64,000 nt of DNA, from NCBI GenBank assembly GCA_029718625.1, contig CM056380.1, forward strand, positions 39,559,608 through 39,623,607, written 5' to 3'. Each line of letters starts with the position of its first letter. The stretch's first letter is position 1. The position numbers were made by a program, and so were the translations under genes. Shown here in pieces: positions 1-11,720 of the stretch. The stretch is from Synaphobranchus kaupii (taxonomy: Eukaryota; Chordata; Actinopteri; Anguilliformes; Synaphobranchidae). The notes below the pieces were generated by a model that saw only the letters and a list, made by a program, of their open reading frames with translations, made no database searches and was not told the DNA's origin.

Positions 1-842
1 CTAGTACTTAGGGGACTGTAAAAGGAAGCATAACCAAAAGTCTATTTGTTGTGACTTCACTTAAGAGAAATCATTTTTATTATTTTGGATAGTTTATGTA
101 AAACTACTTGTTAAAATGACAATAAAAATATCTGTTGGTCTTTGTGGGTAAGGATTTGTGGGTTTGGTCTGTCATGGACACAGTACTGGGTGTGGCAGAT
201 TATTGCCATTAAAATGAAACAGCATACTTGCAGCATTTTTTTCCAGTATGATTATATGAGCAGACAAGCCCTTATTTTAATTTCATACATTCAATTTAAA
301 GCAAACCACAGTTATCCAAAGCCACACATGGCCCAACCAAAGAATATTAATCTCAGCTCACTTGATTTTCATCTATCAGAAAATGTTGCAGCATTTCAGC
401 AATGTTTTACAGACGTAATTCAGGTTAAGTGCCTTGATCAAGGGCACAACCGCAGTGCATGCCCCACCAGGAAATCTAAGCTACAACCTCAGAGTTACAA
501 GCACTTTGCTAATTATTATGCTACACGGTCCCACCACTCATAACTGTGGCAGTATAAGCATTTTTCCTTTATTTTTTCTCTTTTTGTTCTCCTTATTGTC
601 ATTTTTTCTTGTAAGCATATGTTGGTTTTTGTCTACTTGCAGCATGTGTGTTTATCTTAAAAATAAAAAATCTGTAAAAAAAAAAGCAAACAATGAAATG
701 AAAGCAGCCTAATGGTGCAATGCTTTCTAGAATTTGATAATTTTTCATTCATTCAATCATGGAATAAAATTGCATTGGTGGTAGCATGTTTTTTATACTA
801 GTAAAAAATGTTTTTATTAAGGTTTAGGTTCTATATAATCCA
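1..842. other. AT-rich non-coding DNA, nothing recognised
   Basis: Short frames here have no recognisable domain or splice structure. Codon composition is that of AT-rich intergenic DNA. Confidence 0.5.
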
Positions 843-847
843 GAGAA

Positions 848-925
848 TCCTGGGTCTGCCCGGCGGTCTCCTCCCAGTTGGACGTGCCCAGTACACCTCC
901 ATCGGGAGACGCCCAGGGGACATGT
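848..925 (-). pseudogene. RTE/Rex3-type LINE, C-terminal scrap
   Basis: The minus strand reads MSPGRLPMEVYWARPTGRRP then PGRPR, matching the C-terminus of the full-length element at 20.3-23.5 kb ([20 protein letters not shown] then RGRPR). Only about 80 bp survive. No coding function is likely. Confidence 0.7.
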
Positions 926-945
926 CCAAACCGTTGAACAAATGT

Positions 946-1549
946 CCAAAATATTTGTGAAAACTTCTCTTCCTATGCTTCCTTTATTCTATGTGATGTG
1001 TTCAGAAGGAAATGAGGAGTTGTAAGGAATTAAGGAAACCATGCCTGAACTGAACTGAAGTTTTTTTCATTGACAACTATTTTCACAAGGGTGCGGTATG
1101 TTTCCACAACTCAAAACCGGTCACACTTGTAACGCAGCCAGTCTTTCATTCAAAACCTGTCATTGTGCATTCATTTAGATTGTAAACATATCTCATCACA
1201 CAACCATTGATTTAAGATATAAGTTTAGTGTGAAATGAAATGAGAACATTGGTTTAATCACCAAATCACAACATAATATCTTTTCAATTTAGTTGTTTTA
1301 ACCACCAATTAACCAAATAGCAAACAATGCAAGATACGCGTTTCATATTACCCTTAGAAGTGCTTAACCAATGGTACTGTAAATTACCAGTAGATTCGTT
1401 CTTTCATTAGGCAACACACGTACATTACCTAACAAAATGGACAGAAAATCTCCATTATAGCTATCCAATGTGTGATCAAGGTTTAATCAAAGAAAATGTC
1501 CACAATCATGCAAAATATTTAGTTTTTTAGATATAGTTTCAACATACAG
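946..1549. other. AT-rich non-coding DNA
   Basis: No coding frames, RNA genes or repeats were recognised in this stretch. Confidence 0.4.
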
Positions 1550-2150
1550 TGCAGTCCGTACGTATTTGGACAATGACACAATTTTTGTTGTTTTGGCTCT
1601 GTACTCCAGCACATTGGATTTGAAATGGAACAGTGACTATGACGTTAAAGTGCAGACTTTCAGCATTACGTAATTTGAGGGTTTTCACATCCATATCGGG
1701 TGAACCGTGTAGCAATTTTCATACAGAACTCCCCCCATTCAAGCCTGTTTTGGGCATTTGAACATAAATTCTCATCCACTTCATGGGTAAAACCTTTTGG
1801 CATGGTGAATCCAAGCTTGACATTGGTCTGGAGTGATGTCGTCACATGCCTCATCCATGGCCCGAAGGTGGGTGGTACGCTCATGGGGCTGGCAAACGTA
1901 CCTTCCACCTACATGCTAAAAACAATCCTCAATTGGGTTGAGAGTATGGGGCACATATAAGGTCACAAATCGGGGATGGGCCAAAAACCACCTCTGTGTG
2001 GTAGACCCTGACATTGTCCTACACAATAACATGTGACACCTTGACAGGCCTGCTCAATTTCACTGAGGAACACAATGAGATGTTCTGCATTGTAGGATCC
2101 AAGTAGTGGCCTACGTCTTACCACACCATCTTTGGAAATAGCTGTTCACA
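1550..2150 (-). mobile_element. Tc1/mariner-like remnant
   Basis: After a TA, CAGTGCAGTCCGTACGTATT resembles a fish Tc1-type terminus. Inside it, the minus strand contains broken transposase C-terminus: LNPIE at about 1935 (the third catalytic acidic residue region), then a conserved tail resembling AMDEACDDITPDQCQAWIHH. Several stops and frame changes show that it is dead. The far terminus was not found. Confidence 0.55.
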
Positions 2151-4125
2151 CCCCCTTTTATGTATATGGTGACCAATTGTGTTAAATCAATTAGCAATAA
2201 GGTGTTGTCATGGTCAATCATCATGTATCATACATGTAATATAGATGTTTATATTTGTAAGAAACACCAATTTTGTTTCTGTAGTTCTCAAAATCCATAT
2301 ATGAAAAAAAAAAAAGGTTTAAAATCTATAGGTTTTACCAAACGGTTAAGTGATTAACCATGAAGAGCAGTTTGATTAAGTGACGGGCAAATGTATTTAA
2401 ACAAATTAAAACAATCATATGAAAAGTATTCTGACCATTGCACTTTGAAAGGCAATTACTTTATATGAAAGGTATACGTAGATGAAACACGGATTAAGTT
2501 AGGTGAAAAAGTTACTGTGTGATTTTAATCAATTAAAATTGTGCTAATTGTAAAAAAAAAACTGCCTTTTTCATGATCTGTTTTGAGTTTTGTACTAAGA
2601 GTTGCGAAATTTTACCACATACATGTGAAAATAGTACCAAGTCGATTAAAAAAAAAACTGACATAAAGTCATCATATGTAATATTTGGTTGCATATCCTT
2701 TGCATGCCACTTTTGGCCATATAGTGTATTATAGAAATTATACATTTTCTGTCAATAGATCAATTATAGATAAAAAGGTTTCTGTATGTAGATCATATTT
2801 TTGTTTGAGTTCTGAAGATATAACTTAATAACATTTTTGAAGAATGTCAATCTTGGCAACACTATCCTGTATGGCAGAAACTTCTTATAGAGTTTCATTG
2901 TTCTTGAAAAATCTCACATTCACATTCTATTTCTGTACCATCTGTGTGCTTACTGTAAAGGCTAGCCAAACCAGTTTTGTTGACATGTCTTTCTCAAGTG
3001 GCTTTTACTTATTTTGCAATAACTAAATGAGTCTGGCTTCTCCCTCTCTCCTCCTTCCTTGTTAATCTAAGTATGTTAGTATTTTATTTCTTGGAATATA
3101 GGATACCAACTTCCAGGTCTCCACTTTGTACATGGGTTGTGAATGAATGCTGTAATATGTTTGGATAATGGCTATAATTCCCTCGAAGCACAGGCAGAGA
3201 CAAGTGGCTCTCTTGCTACTGGTTTATTTGAAGGCTTCTCTCCAAATCCACCGTGAAAACTAAACACAGTATTGATGAGAAAATAGCTAAGATGTTAGCG
3301 TAACATAAAACAATAGCATGCACAGCATGTGGAATAACGTTTCACCAAAGTAAGATACAGACAAAAAAATATATACCTCGTTGGCTGCATGCTACAAAAA
3401 GGAAATAGTCTTCCTTATAACCGTTCACATAAAATTAAAGTCGGTTGTGACCAACATAAAACTTTTCACCGGCGCATAATGTCCTTGCTTGCTGCTTCCT
3501 TGCCGATGTTGAGAAGGGACTATCTGCAGACTCGCAGACTGGCCTCACTCGTGATCGGCCTGAGCCGTGATTAAAAAGTGCGTATGCGCTTACAAGAGGA
3601 ATGGGAAAAAAAACCCCAGAAAGAGCAGCGTGCAGGTAAAGCCACACAATCGCTCGTAATTAATGGAACCTTCTGAATTTCAAAAGCAATGGTATCTAGC
3701 CTACTGAGTGAAAGTCTGAGAGTTATTCAGCTGAAGTTCCCTCGGTTGCCAGTTAGTGATAAGCTATTAGTGTTAGCTATTTCGTGTTACGTGATTTATT
3801 GTTGTAGTAATAAAAGAAAAAAAAAGTTAACTACTGTTAATAAACAGTTGAGAAATACATTAACTAATGGTTTGTAATTTCAAACCATTTGTTAATGTTT
3901 GAAAATACTTTAATATATTTGTACATCATTAATTCATATTAACAACTACATTAGTTAATGCCAATTCATGTAGGCTAACCTTATTGTAAAGTGTTACCAG
4001 ATAGTCTTTGGTAGTCAAACCAAGGGCTTTGTTCTACCCTCTATTGTCAAACCTTCAGACTGACTACTATTGTTCTACCAGTGATGAACAATTATTGCTG
4101 ATTTTAACATACTCCTGATGTAGAG
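2151..4125. other. non-coding DNA with a Tc1-derived scrap
   Basis: At 2675-2715 the minus strand reads WHAKDMQPNI, a Tc1 transposase tail that recurs at 9.1, 30.2 and 50.5 kb. Nothing else was recognised: AT-rich, no splice-supported frames. Confidence 0.4.
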
Positions 4126-4149
4126 TATCGATGTAGAGTAATGCATATC

Positions 4150-5280
4150 CTACAGAGCGCTGTCTATAAGTCCTTAATTGCAACTTGAAAAAACTAGGCC
4201 TGACTTTGAAGTATTGATATCAAAATGTGGCCAAGTTACAACTAACAATATTGCCTATCGTAGCTCACACTAAATAAACTAGCTCTATTCCAAAGCAATG
4301 CTATCCAAACATTCCTAAATTATTTAATGCAACTTGGCCCTGTGTTTCTTCATCTTACCATCTCAAGAGAATGTGGTTAATGAAACTGTATGTTCCACAT
4401 CAAACTGCAAAATGAGAATAATTTATAGTGGAAATACTCTGATTCAGATGTGTGGCACTTAGAAATTAAACAGAAAAATTACTACACTATAGGGCATGTT
4501 TGAACAATTGTCTGCATCCACTGCTTTGGATCTATGAAAAGCACAGATTTAATAAAATTTATTATTATTATGTATTTATTGATTTATTTATTTGGAATAT
4601 TTGGATTTCTATCAAAACCTGTGTGGTCCTACAGAGCATAGATATCCTTGTGTTCACAGAATTATGTTTGCAAATATCATAACTATTATGTTAAGACAAT
4701 TAGTACTATTACTTATTTGCCATCAGCTGACCCACAAACATGTCTGGATATGTTTGTAAAAATGCTATATGTACGCTATTTTCTAGGTAAAAATATTACT
4801 AATTTTTATCTGCATTTATTTATTCATCCCCTCTTTCTCTATTGTATATGATGTTTCTTGATATAAATGTCTGTTTGTGAATTGTAAAGAAAACGGTAGC
4901 AGCACTTAACATTTTAAAACCTGTACATTTTCGAAAGTAAACTTGCCAACAAAGTATAACCATATCCTTTCTGGAGTGTAATTATTTATCAACTGTTAAA
5001 AACATTAATTGAAATCATATGTTGTTCCATGAGGCATAATCTCTTCGCATGCTAAGATGAAGAAACACAGGGCCAAATTGCATTAAATAATTTAGGAAAG
5101 TTTGGATAGCATTGCTTTGGAATAGAGCTAGTTTATTTAGTGTGAGCTATGATAGGCAATATTGTTAGTTGTAACTTGGCCACATTTTGATATCAATACT
5201 TTAAAGACAGGCCTAGTTTTTGCAAGTTGGAATTAAGGACTTATAGACAGCGCTCTGTAGGCTATGCGTGAGTAACTTGG
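4150..5280. repeat. foldback element with ~210-bp inverted arms
   Basis: The left arm (about 4150-4365, CTACAGAGCGCTGTCTATAA onward) and right arm (about 5045-5265) are inverted copies with few differences. The right half, including the sequence from about 4800 on, recurs at 58.5-59.0 kb inside a hAT element, so this is probably a rearranged derivative of that family. No coding capacity. Confidence 0.75.
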
Positions 5281-5324
5281 CTTTTTTTTTTTCTGTCGGA
5301 GACGTTTTTGATCAGATATATTTT

Positions 5325-5511
5325 ACTATGTTTATCTAGGATGATCATCACTATGTTGATCCTGGATAGATTTGCTAATGTTTATCCAGGATGATCATCA
5401 CGTTGTTGATCTTGAATAGATTTGCTAATGTTGATCCAGGATGATCATCCCATTTTTGAATCTGGATAGACTTGCTAATGTTGATCCAGGATGACCATCA
5501 CATTGTTGATA
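5325..5511 (+). repeat. ~61-bp minisatellite, about 3 copies
   Basis: The unit runs roughly ATCCAGGATGATCATCA, TTGTTGATC, TGGATAGATTTGCTAATG and repeats with a few substitutions. GATCATC and TTGATCC make each unit locally palindromic. Confidence 0.8.
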
Positions 5512-6035
5512 CTTGTTACATCCCTCCATTTCTGGGGGTGGCAAATGTCACTATGCATGTTTTTTTCTAACTGTTCTCTATCTACATATCTTTCTCCCAG
5601 ATAGCAATTACGGTGATTGGCTGCACCTGGACAGGACATTTAAATTGAGGCCAGTTCCACTCACACACTCGGTGACAGCATGTCATTGCTGTTACAGGAC
5701 TGTTGTATGTTGTAAGATATTATAAATAAAATAAAACTTTTTGATCCACTACCCTTGTTATCTATCGTCCCTTTTGTGTTCAGTCACCAGCCCTGGCCAT
5801 AACAATCCTGGATAGGATTCATTCTTCCACAATTTTTAAAAAAAGTACTGAATAGAACAAATTAGACTTTTTTAATATACGATGAACAAAATTAGCTTGA
5901 TCCATAATGAAACCAGAATGAGTACACTGGATCATTAGCATAGCCTATCTCTACAATTTTTTTATGTGAAATGGTAACAAATTGGATAAATTAAATAATC
6001 TTAGTCACTACAAGCAAAATATTGGGGAAATAGGA

Positions 6036-6815
6036 TTAAAGCTGCAGTAGGCAAGTTTGAAAATATAGAAGGCAAAAATACTTCCCCTTTTGCTCTCCTC
6101 CCTCCTATCTCTCATCCCTGGCCCCGGGCAGCAGCTCAAGCTGGCGGCCATGCCTAGTGGAATGAGAACCTGTGTCATGAGGCCATCAGCGGCCTGTCCA
6201 GGTTGTGAAGTGGACGGTGCACTAAGGGTTTTAGGACCCGGTGTCACACTGCTATCTGGTGACCTCATCAGCAAATCCTTAGCATACAACTATGCATAAA
6301 ATGTTACATAGTTTATCACAGTTTGTTTGGATCTGTCCCATAGTGTTTTAAATCACCTCTTGATACCATGCATGCTTTTCTGGCACACCATTCAGGGTAA
6401 TTACACTGTTTTGATTGGTATGTGTGCAGTATATAAGCTTATTTCAAATGCCTTGGATCAAATTTTTCATTTGCATTTCTCCACTGAATCGATATTTTGA
6501 GACAAATGGAGATGTTTAACAAAAAAGGCCAAAATCGACAAAATTGAGAGAATGTGATTATTACATTACATTATTGGTGGGCAGTCTTTATGGGATGAGA
6601 CCTACAATAATCCTGATCTAGGGCTGGAAATTAAGGAACCATTAAGATAAAGCAAATGTTGAATTTGAGTTGTCATCAATGGACCTCTTGTAAATCTGTC
6701 ATACAGATCATTAGCCTGGATTTAATATCATTAAACATATCTGATGCACCCTTGTTTTCCATTCATAATCCATATAGTTAATGTTGTATTGCCTTTTTAA
6801 TTAATTGCAGCTTTA
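6036..6815. mobile_element. MITE-like element with TTAAAGCTGCA ends
   Basis: The ends TTAAAGCTGCA (6037) and TGCAGCTTTAA (about 6808-6818) are inverted, and TTAA at the borders suggests piggyBac-like target use. The interior is non-coding. Confidence 0.4.
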
Positions 6816-6904
6816 AACTAAATGCCCCATTGTGGCTTTTTAGCCAATCAAGCATGCTTCAGCTTGCTGTCAAACACAATACACAATTGCTTTATTTCAG
6901 TGTG

Positions 6905-7436
6905 GCTTTAGTGTTTATACCATCATTTTTGAAGTCAAACTATCATTGAATGCTTTACTTTGTGCTGACCTATATTCTCTGTGGAAGTACGGCGGCGGAG
7001 CGAACATGGCCATTACAACTTGCTCTTCTTTGTTGTTGTAGTCGACTAGTGCCGGCAATACATTCGTAGGTAACGTAAAGTATCGCTCCGCCGCCATACC
7101 TCTCTGTGTATTCTACTTCCACAGAGAATATAGGTCAGCACAAAGTAAAGGATTCAACGATAGTTTGACTTAAAAAATGATGGTATAAACACTCAAATTA
7201 ACCCCGATAGACTGTCGTCGTATTTTATTTGCTTTGGGTGCACTGTGGAGTGTTTAAGTGCGTTTGGTAGTGGATACTACCGGTTACCATAGAGTTGCGC
7301 TAGCATTAGCAACGTGTGTATGTCCACAAGAAGGACAGCATGGAATCAGCTGAAAATGGTCTCCATCAATCAACAACATCATGGGTAAGTTGTAAATGAG
7401 ACATTAAGTCCAAAATTCCGAACTAACCCTTTAAGT
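6905..7436. mobile_element. piggyBac-type MITE with internal hairpin
   Basis: The segment from ACCATCATTTTTGAAGTC to CCGAACTAACCCTTTAAG has a long internal hairpin (TTTGTGCTGACCTATATTCT near 6960 inverted at about 7125). A related copy lies inverted at 19729-20160. The CTTTAAG end fits a TTAA-target MITE. Confidence 0.6.
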
Positions 7437-8520
7437 TGTTTTGTTAAATTTTCATACATTTCATCGATTTTGAGGGATAGGACTTTCAATTCCACGTTAC
7501 TTGCCATTTCAGAACTCTTTCCCGTGCTGCTGCGAAGAGATTTGTTAGACATTTCCAATATGAAACGCAGTAGAAACGCACATTGCCGCCCTAATTCCTG
7601 GTTTAACTTTGGTACATTTTACTTACAATAATCTTTAGGGGTACCATTAATTGTGAAACCTTGATCTGGAGGAAATCATTTTTAATTAAATGAGTAAATG
7701 ATTTTGGTTGGTTCCATTGAAACATTAATAAAGTACAGTATTTGTGGAGTTCCTCAATAATGTTATTATTATTTTTTTTACATTTATTTTTATTTTAGTG
7801 TATTTCCAGTCAGGCGCGCCAGTAATTCTGGAGCCCACTGTAGGTAGGTGATACGGATTTGTTTCTTCGTTTTGTGTTCACATAGGTGTCAGATTGATGA
7901 TATGCAATTCAGAATGGCTTTATTTATTAAATTAGAATTAATTTAATTGACCAATTTATTCTCAATTACAACACAATGTTTGTGGACCACTGTTCAGGGA
8001 TCACCTTCAGTTGCCCTGTTAGCGGCTCAGTACTCTGAATACTGAACCCAAGTAACTATAGATCACCCTTTATCAATCTTAACACGTGATGTGCAGTGAG
8101 GGAATTCACCCTCGGAACTTATAAAATTCAAATGTCTCTATATGACTTTATTAGTGGATCATTCCATCAGCGTGAGAGAGGAAACAGGCCCAAGCATTCA
8201 GTTTAAGTACTGGGGTTTAATAGGGTGATGCGGGGAATCAGCCGGGACTCTAACAATATTACACTACGAGTATTGAACACAATATAACAACACACAGACA
8301 CGGGGATATGGCTATATTAATATCACAATATATTGCGGTAATTAACATATACTAAGCATGAAATAGCAGTATAATATAACTTTTCACTGTAGTGGGGTTA
8401 CAGGTTAAGACCAAGGTACTGATATTACTACTACTTACACATCGCTACTATATTTAGGCTACTAAACACTATACGATCATAATCAACAAAAGGGGGTGCG
8501 GTAATTGAGAGGAATGGTGG
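7437..8520. other. non-coding DNA
   Basis: No coding or splice-supported frame. An AscI-type palindrome (GGCGCGCC) at about 7814 is the only notable short motif. Confidence 0.35.
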
Positions 8521-8790
8521 GGTTACTTACTAGTCGAGCGCGAACCAGAAAAACGGTTAAGAGAAGAAGAAGGATCTCCAAGGCCCAGTGGATGCACGAC
8601 GCACGATAATGCAGCTTCTGAGCGGAACGGAAAACTCGGGTGTTCAGTCTTTTCTAGCGGAGGCGTGGGTCGCGGGAACTCGCCAAAAAGACGCAGGAGT
8701 CCAGGTGAAGTAATAGAAGAAAAAGCCCCGGAGGTCGCCCACCTAAAATACCTGACTGGCTAGAGGAGGGCCCACGCTGCTATTGGTTGT
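8521..8790 (-). promoter_or_regulatory. GC-rich candidate promoter/5' leader
   Basis: This CpG-containing stretch stands out in AT-rich DNA. On the minus strand it ends in a strong donor, GACTA|GTAAGTAAC, with no ATG frame of note, like a non-coding first exon. It lies downstream of trpn1 and could start a leftward transcript, or be an LTR/5' leader of an unrecognised element. Confidence 0.25.
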
Positions 8791-8899
8791 TGGGAGTACC
8801 CGCCTTCATTTGATTAAATTTGGCATGAGGGCCTCTATTACAAAATTCTGCAAAGTGGTGTAGGGGGTAATGTTTATGATATAATCAAAACAATATATA

Positions 8900-9538
8900 C
8901 AGTATACAACAGAAGTGAGTACACCCCTGTGCAATATCACTTAAATGTTGACAAGTAGAGTGTCTCCTCTTATGAACAATCAAAAACAAATACTTTAGAA
9001 AGACTATCGTGAAAATACAGGCCTCAAAGGAGAAACTCAATGCAACAAAAGTGAATACACCTGTGATCACTGACACACAAGTTAGAAAGTTACACAAGTT
9101 AGTTAATAATATTTGGTCGCATATCATTTGCATGCCATGACTTCTTGATGTCTGTGACCCAACAACATCAAAAGACTCTTGATATCTTATTTTCTGGTAC
9201 TCTTACAAGCGATCCTATAACGTCTCTGCATTTTAATGGATCTCTATGGGAATTGGGGGGTGGGACTAGATTTAGCTGTAAATTATGCTGGAACAGTATG
9301 GAATACATGGTTGGTAAAATGGCTGTAAGTCATCAAGGGTCTGAGGTATCAAACGAGCCTCAAACCATCACTCTGCTGCCAGATATGCAGTAGATCTCTA
9401 GTAGTAGATCTCCAGATATGTAGTAGACTCTACTTGTCAACTTAGAAATAATGCAATTATTGAGAGGTGATACAATTTTGAATCATTTGACATTTAAGTG
9501 ATATTGCACAGGGGTGTACTCACTTCTGTTGTATACTG
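8900..9538. mobile_element. non-autonomous Tc1-like element, 639 bp
   Basis: The ends CAGTATACAACAGAAGTGAG and its inverse CTCACTTCTGTTGTATACTG are flanked by TA on both sides, as Tc1/mariner insertion requires. The interior has a transposase C-terminal scrap (minus) fused to part of the palindromic repeat also found at 20.2, 30.3 and 50.6 kb. No complete transposase. Confidence 0.8.
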
Positions 9539-9582
9539 TACACAAAATAAAGTGAATATGAAAAAGATCTCTGTGCTGATCA

Positions 9583-9650
9583 AGGTGAGGGGGTGGCAGT
9601 GATGCTTGTTACACATTGGGCCTCATTCATGAAGCGTTCCTTGTGAGCGA
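9583..9650 (+). repeat. inverted repeat arm A around trpn1 terminal exon
   Basis: GTGAGGGGGTGGCAGTGATG followed by ACACATTGGGCCTCATTCATGAA and CGTT is matched in inverse at 13692-13770. It may be one terminus of a 4.2-kb transposon, or one of two opposed short elements. Confidence 0.65.
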
Positions 9651-10662
9651 TTCACAAGATCCCCTTTATGCCGCGTGCCATCCCGCACAGTCTATCTCCA
9701 TCTGCACGTAACTTCTCTCACTTAGCACTATCAGGTTAGACCTTTTTAACTAACCTAATGTAATCAAAAATACATAATAATTTACCCTGAAACGAATTAT
9801 TTTTATTGATAATCAGAAACTATTTATAGCCTAAACCTATAAAATAAAGAGACAACAAGACCTATAGGCTTACATTTGAGATTTGAGATTTTTTTTCGTT
9901 ATAGGGGACTTTTTTCACTGATGAAATGGTTAAGCTAGGCTATATTACATTGTAAATTACATTATTTACTATTCTACATAAACCTGTTGAATCAATTTGA
10001 GATTATAGCAACTCCTAAATCGTTTCAATGTTTCGCTTGAGTGACGAAGACGTTCCGTGTATCAATATACCGGCCACCTTTTCATCCAATCTAGTTTATT
10101 TCTCTGATCACATCTTTCATTAGTCTACAGTCAGATTGTACAATATTAGGCTATATTTGTTTCCATGCCCCGAGTCCGACACCGGTAAGCTTGTTGTGCG
10201 GTTAGAATAAAAAGGCTGTTGAGGGATAGGCTATATGGCTACAGCTCACCACTCCGTAGCCTAAGCCTACACTCCGTTCTAGACTGAACAATAGTTTATC
10301 AATTGCACTATTGAATACGAAATATAATTTCTTTAATTAGGCCTGAATGAAATTATATAGTTAGTTGCACTGTGGTCTAACAGAAGGTAGGCTATCAGCA
10401 TGATTTTGCTCAATCCAGGTAAATTATAGCGCCGTTCCGCTGCATCGGCGATCACATTTCAAAGATGCAGACAACACGTTACATTGTAAATGCATGGTAG
10501 AGTAGAAAATGTATTAAAAACACAGAATGAGAGGCAAAATTTAAATTTAAATTTTAAGAATTAAAAAAATAAAAATCGTCCAGGCATCGACAAAGATAGA
10601 TAGCCATCGCCGATGGGTTCAACCATTGTCAATAGTCGATTCCATCGACCATCGTCCCAAGC
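9651..10662. other. non-coding DNA just downstream of trpn1 stop
   Basis: This should include the trpn1 3' UTR. An AATAAA lies on the minus strand only as scattered AT-rich matches, so no polyadenylation site is called. No other feature was recognised. Confidence 0.35.
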
Positions 10663-10795
10663 CTAACGTGAGCCAGTTCCACACTGGATCAGCTGGTGCA
10701 GCAGATCCTGCAGCTTTTTCATGTCCGTCCTCAGCGCGGCAAGGTTTTCAGTCAGCTGGTTCTGATCCATAGCTGTAGTCCGGCTTTTTTTACCC
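10663..10795 (-). CDS. trpn1: trpn1 terminal exon: C-terminal coiled coil
   Basis: Behind a CT-rich tract and TTAG acceptor the minus strand encodes GKKSRTTAMDQNQLTENLAA, LRTDMKKLQDLLHQLIQ, CGTGSR and a TAG stop at 10663-10665. The leucine spacing predicts an amphipathic coiled coil, as expected at the cytoplasmic C-terminus of a TRP tetramer. Assignment to this gene is by position, strand, splice acceptor and coiled-coil nature; no direct in-phase junction to the post-S6 exon is visible. Confidence 0.55.
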
Positions 10796-11299
10796 CTAAG
10801 AGAGAGAGAATTTCTTAAGACTTTTAAGCCTTTACTGGGACATCTTGTCAGTCAATGCATCAACTCAAAAGTCAGAACAATCACCTTCTCTGATAAACAA
10901 AACAATAGCTGCACTAAACCAATACCACAAATATTAACACAAATGAAGATAGACAACAATTAAGTTGCCAAATAAACATAAAACCTCTCCCATGCCTCCA
11001 TAAATGATACCAAATTGAACAGTTTACTAGTAGGAAGGCTGAATTCTGACCACTAGTGGCCAGAAACCCCATCGTCTTATTCTTGGCATCCACCTACCCC
11101 TGCCCAACAGAAAATAACCTACCCAACCACAGACATCAGACAAAAATATGTTCAATTTGAGAACAAGGAAGACAGTCCTCCCCCACTATCAGATCTAGAA
11201 GTATCAGATGTCCATTTGTAGCTACAGCCCCATGAAAGACCTCCATCAGAAGTCTGTTTGTTAATTGTGCACTGACCCCCAGCTGACGCTGGCCAAAAA
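10796..11299. other. trpn1 intron, non-coding
   Basis: Intronic DNA beginning with a CT-rich tract on the minus strand (10800-10820). No repeat or frame was recognised. Confidence 0.4.
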
Positions 11300-11720
11300 T
11301 CTATGTGTCATTTTGTGACACCCCAACTTTAAGCACATCACATTCACATAGATGCAAACTAGGACTTTCCAACTGTCTTAAGCCCCCCCATACCAACATG
11401 AAGGGAGAGGGAGCAGTAATCACAGGGTGCATCCCAATACTTGAAAAATGTACCTTCCTTTCCTCCACTACCACCTCCTCTCCTCCGTGCCCCAAAAACG
11501 GATCTTTGTGTCCTAATATAATGTTGCTGATTACATAGTAATTACATATTAATTGTTACATATTAGTTAATGTCTCAACGTGAACCGCAATGTCAGGTAC
11601 ATTGTATACTGTACATGCAACTACTTGTACTTGAAACGTACTGGCAGTTTTGCATATTTCCGGGTAGGAGAGGAGTGGAGGAGAGGAGTGGAGGAAAGGA
11701 GGTGAGGAGTGAAGAATATT
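11300..11720 (+). repeat. dispersed repeat, copy 1
   Basis: The stretch with GTGCCCCAAAAACGGATCTT and ACATTGTATACTGTACATG is repeated in opposite orientation at 60555-60850. A TGAGACATTAA/TTAATGTCTCA centre and AGGAGAGGAGTGGAGG blocks are shared. Confidence 0.7.
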
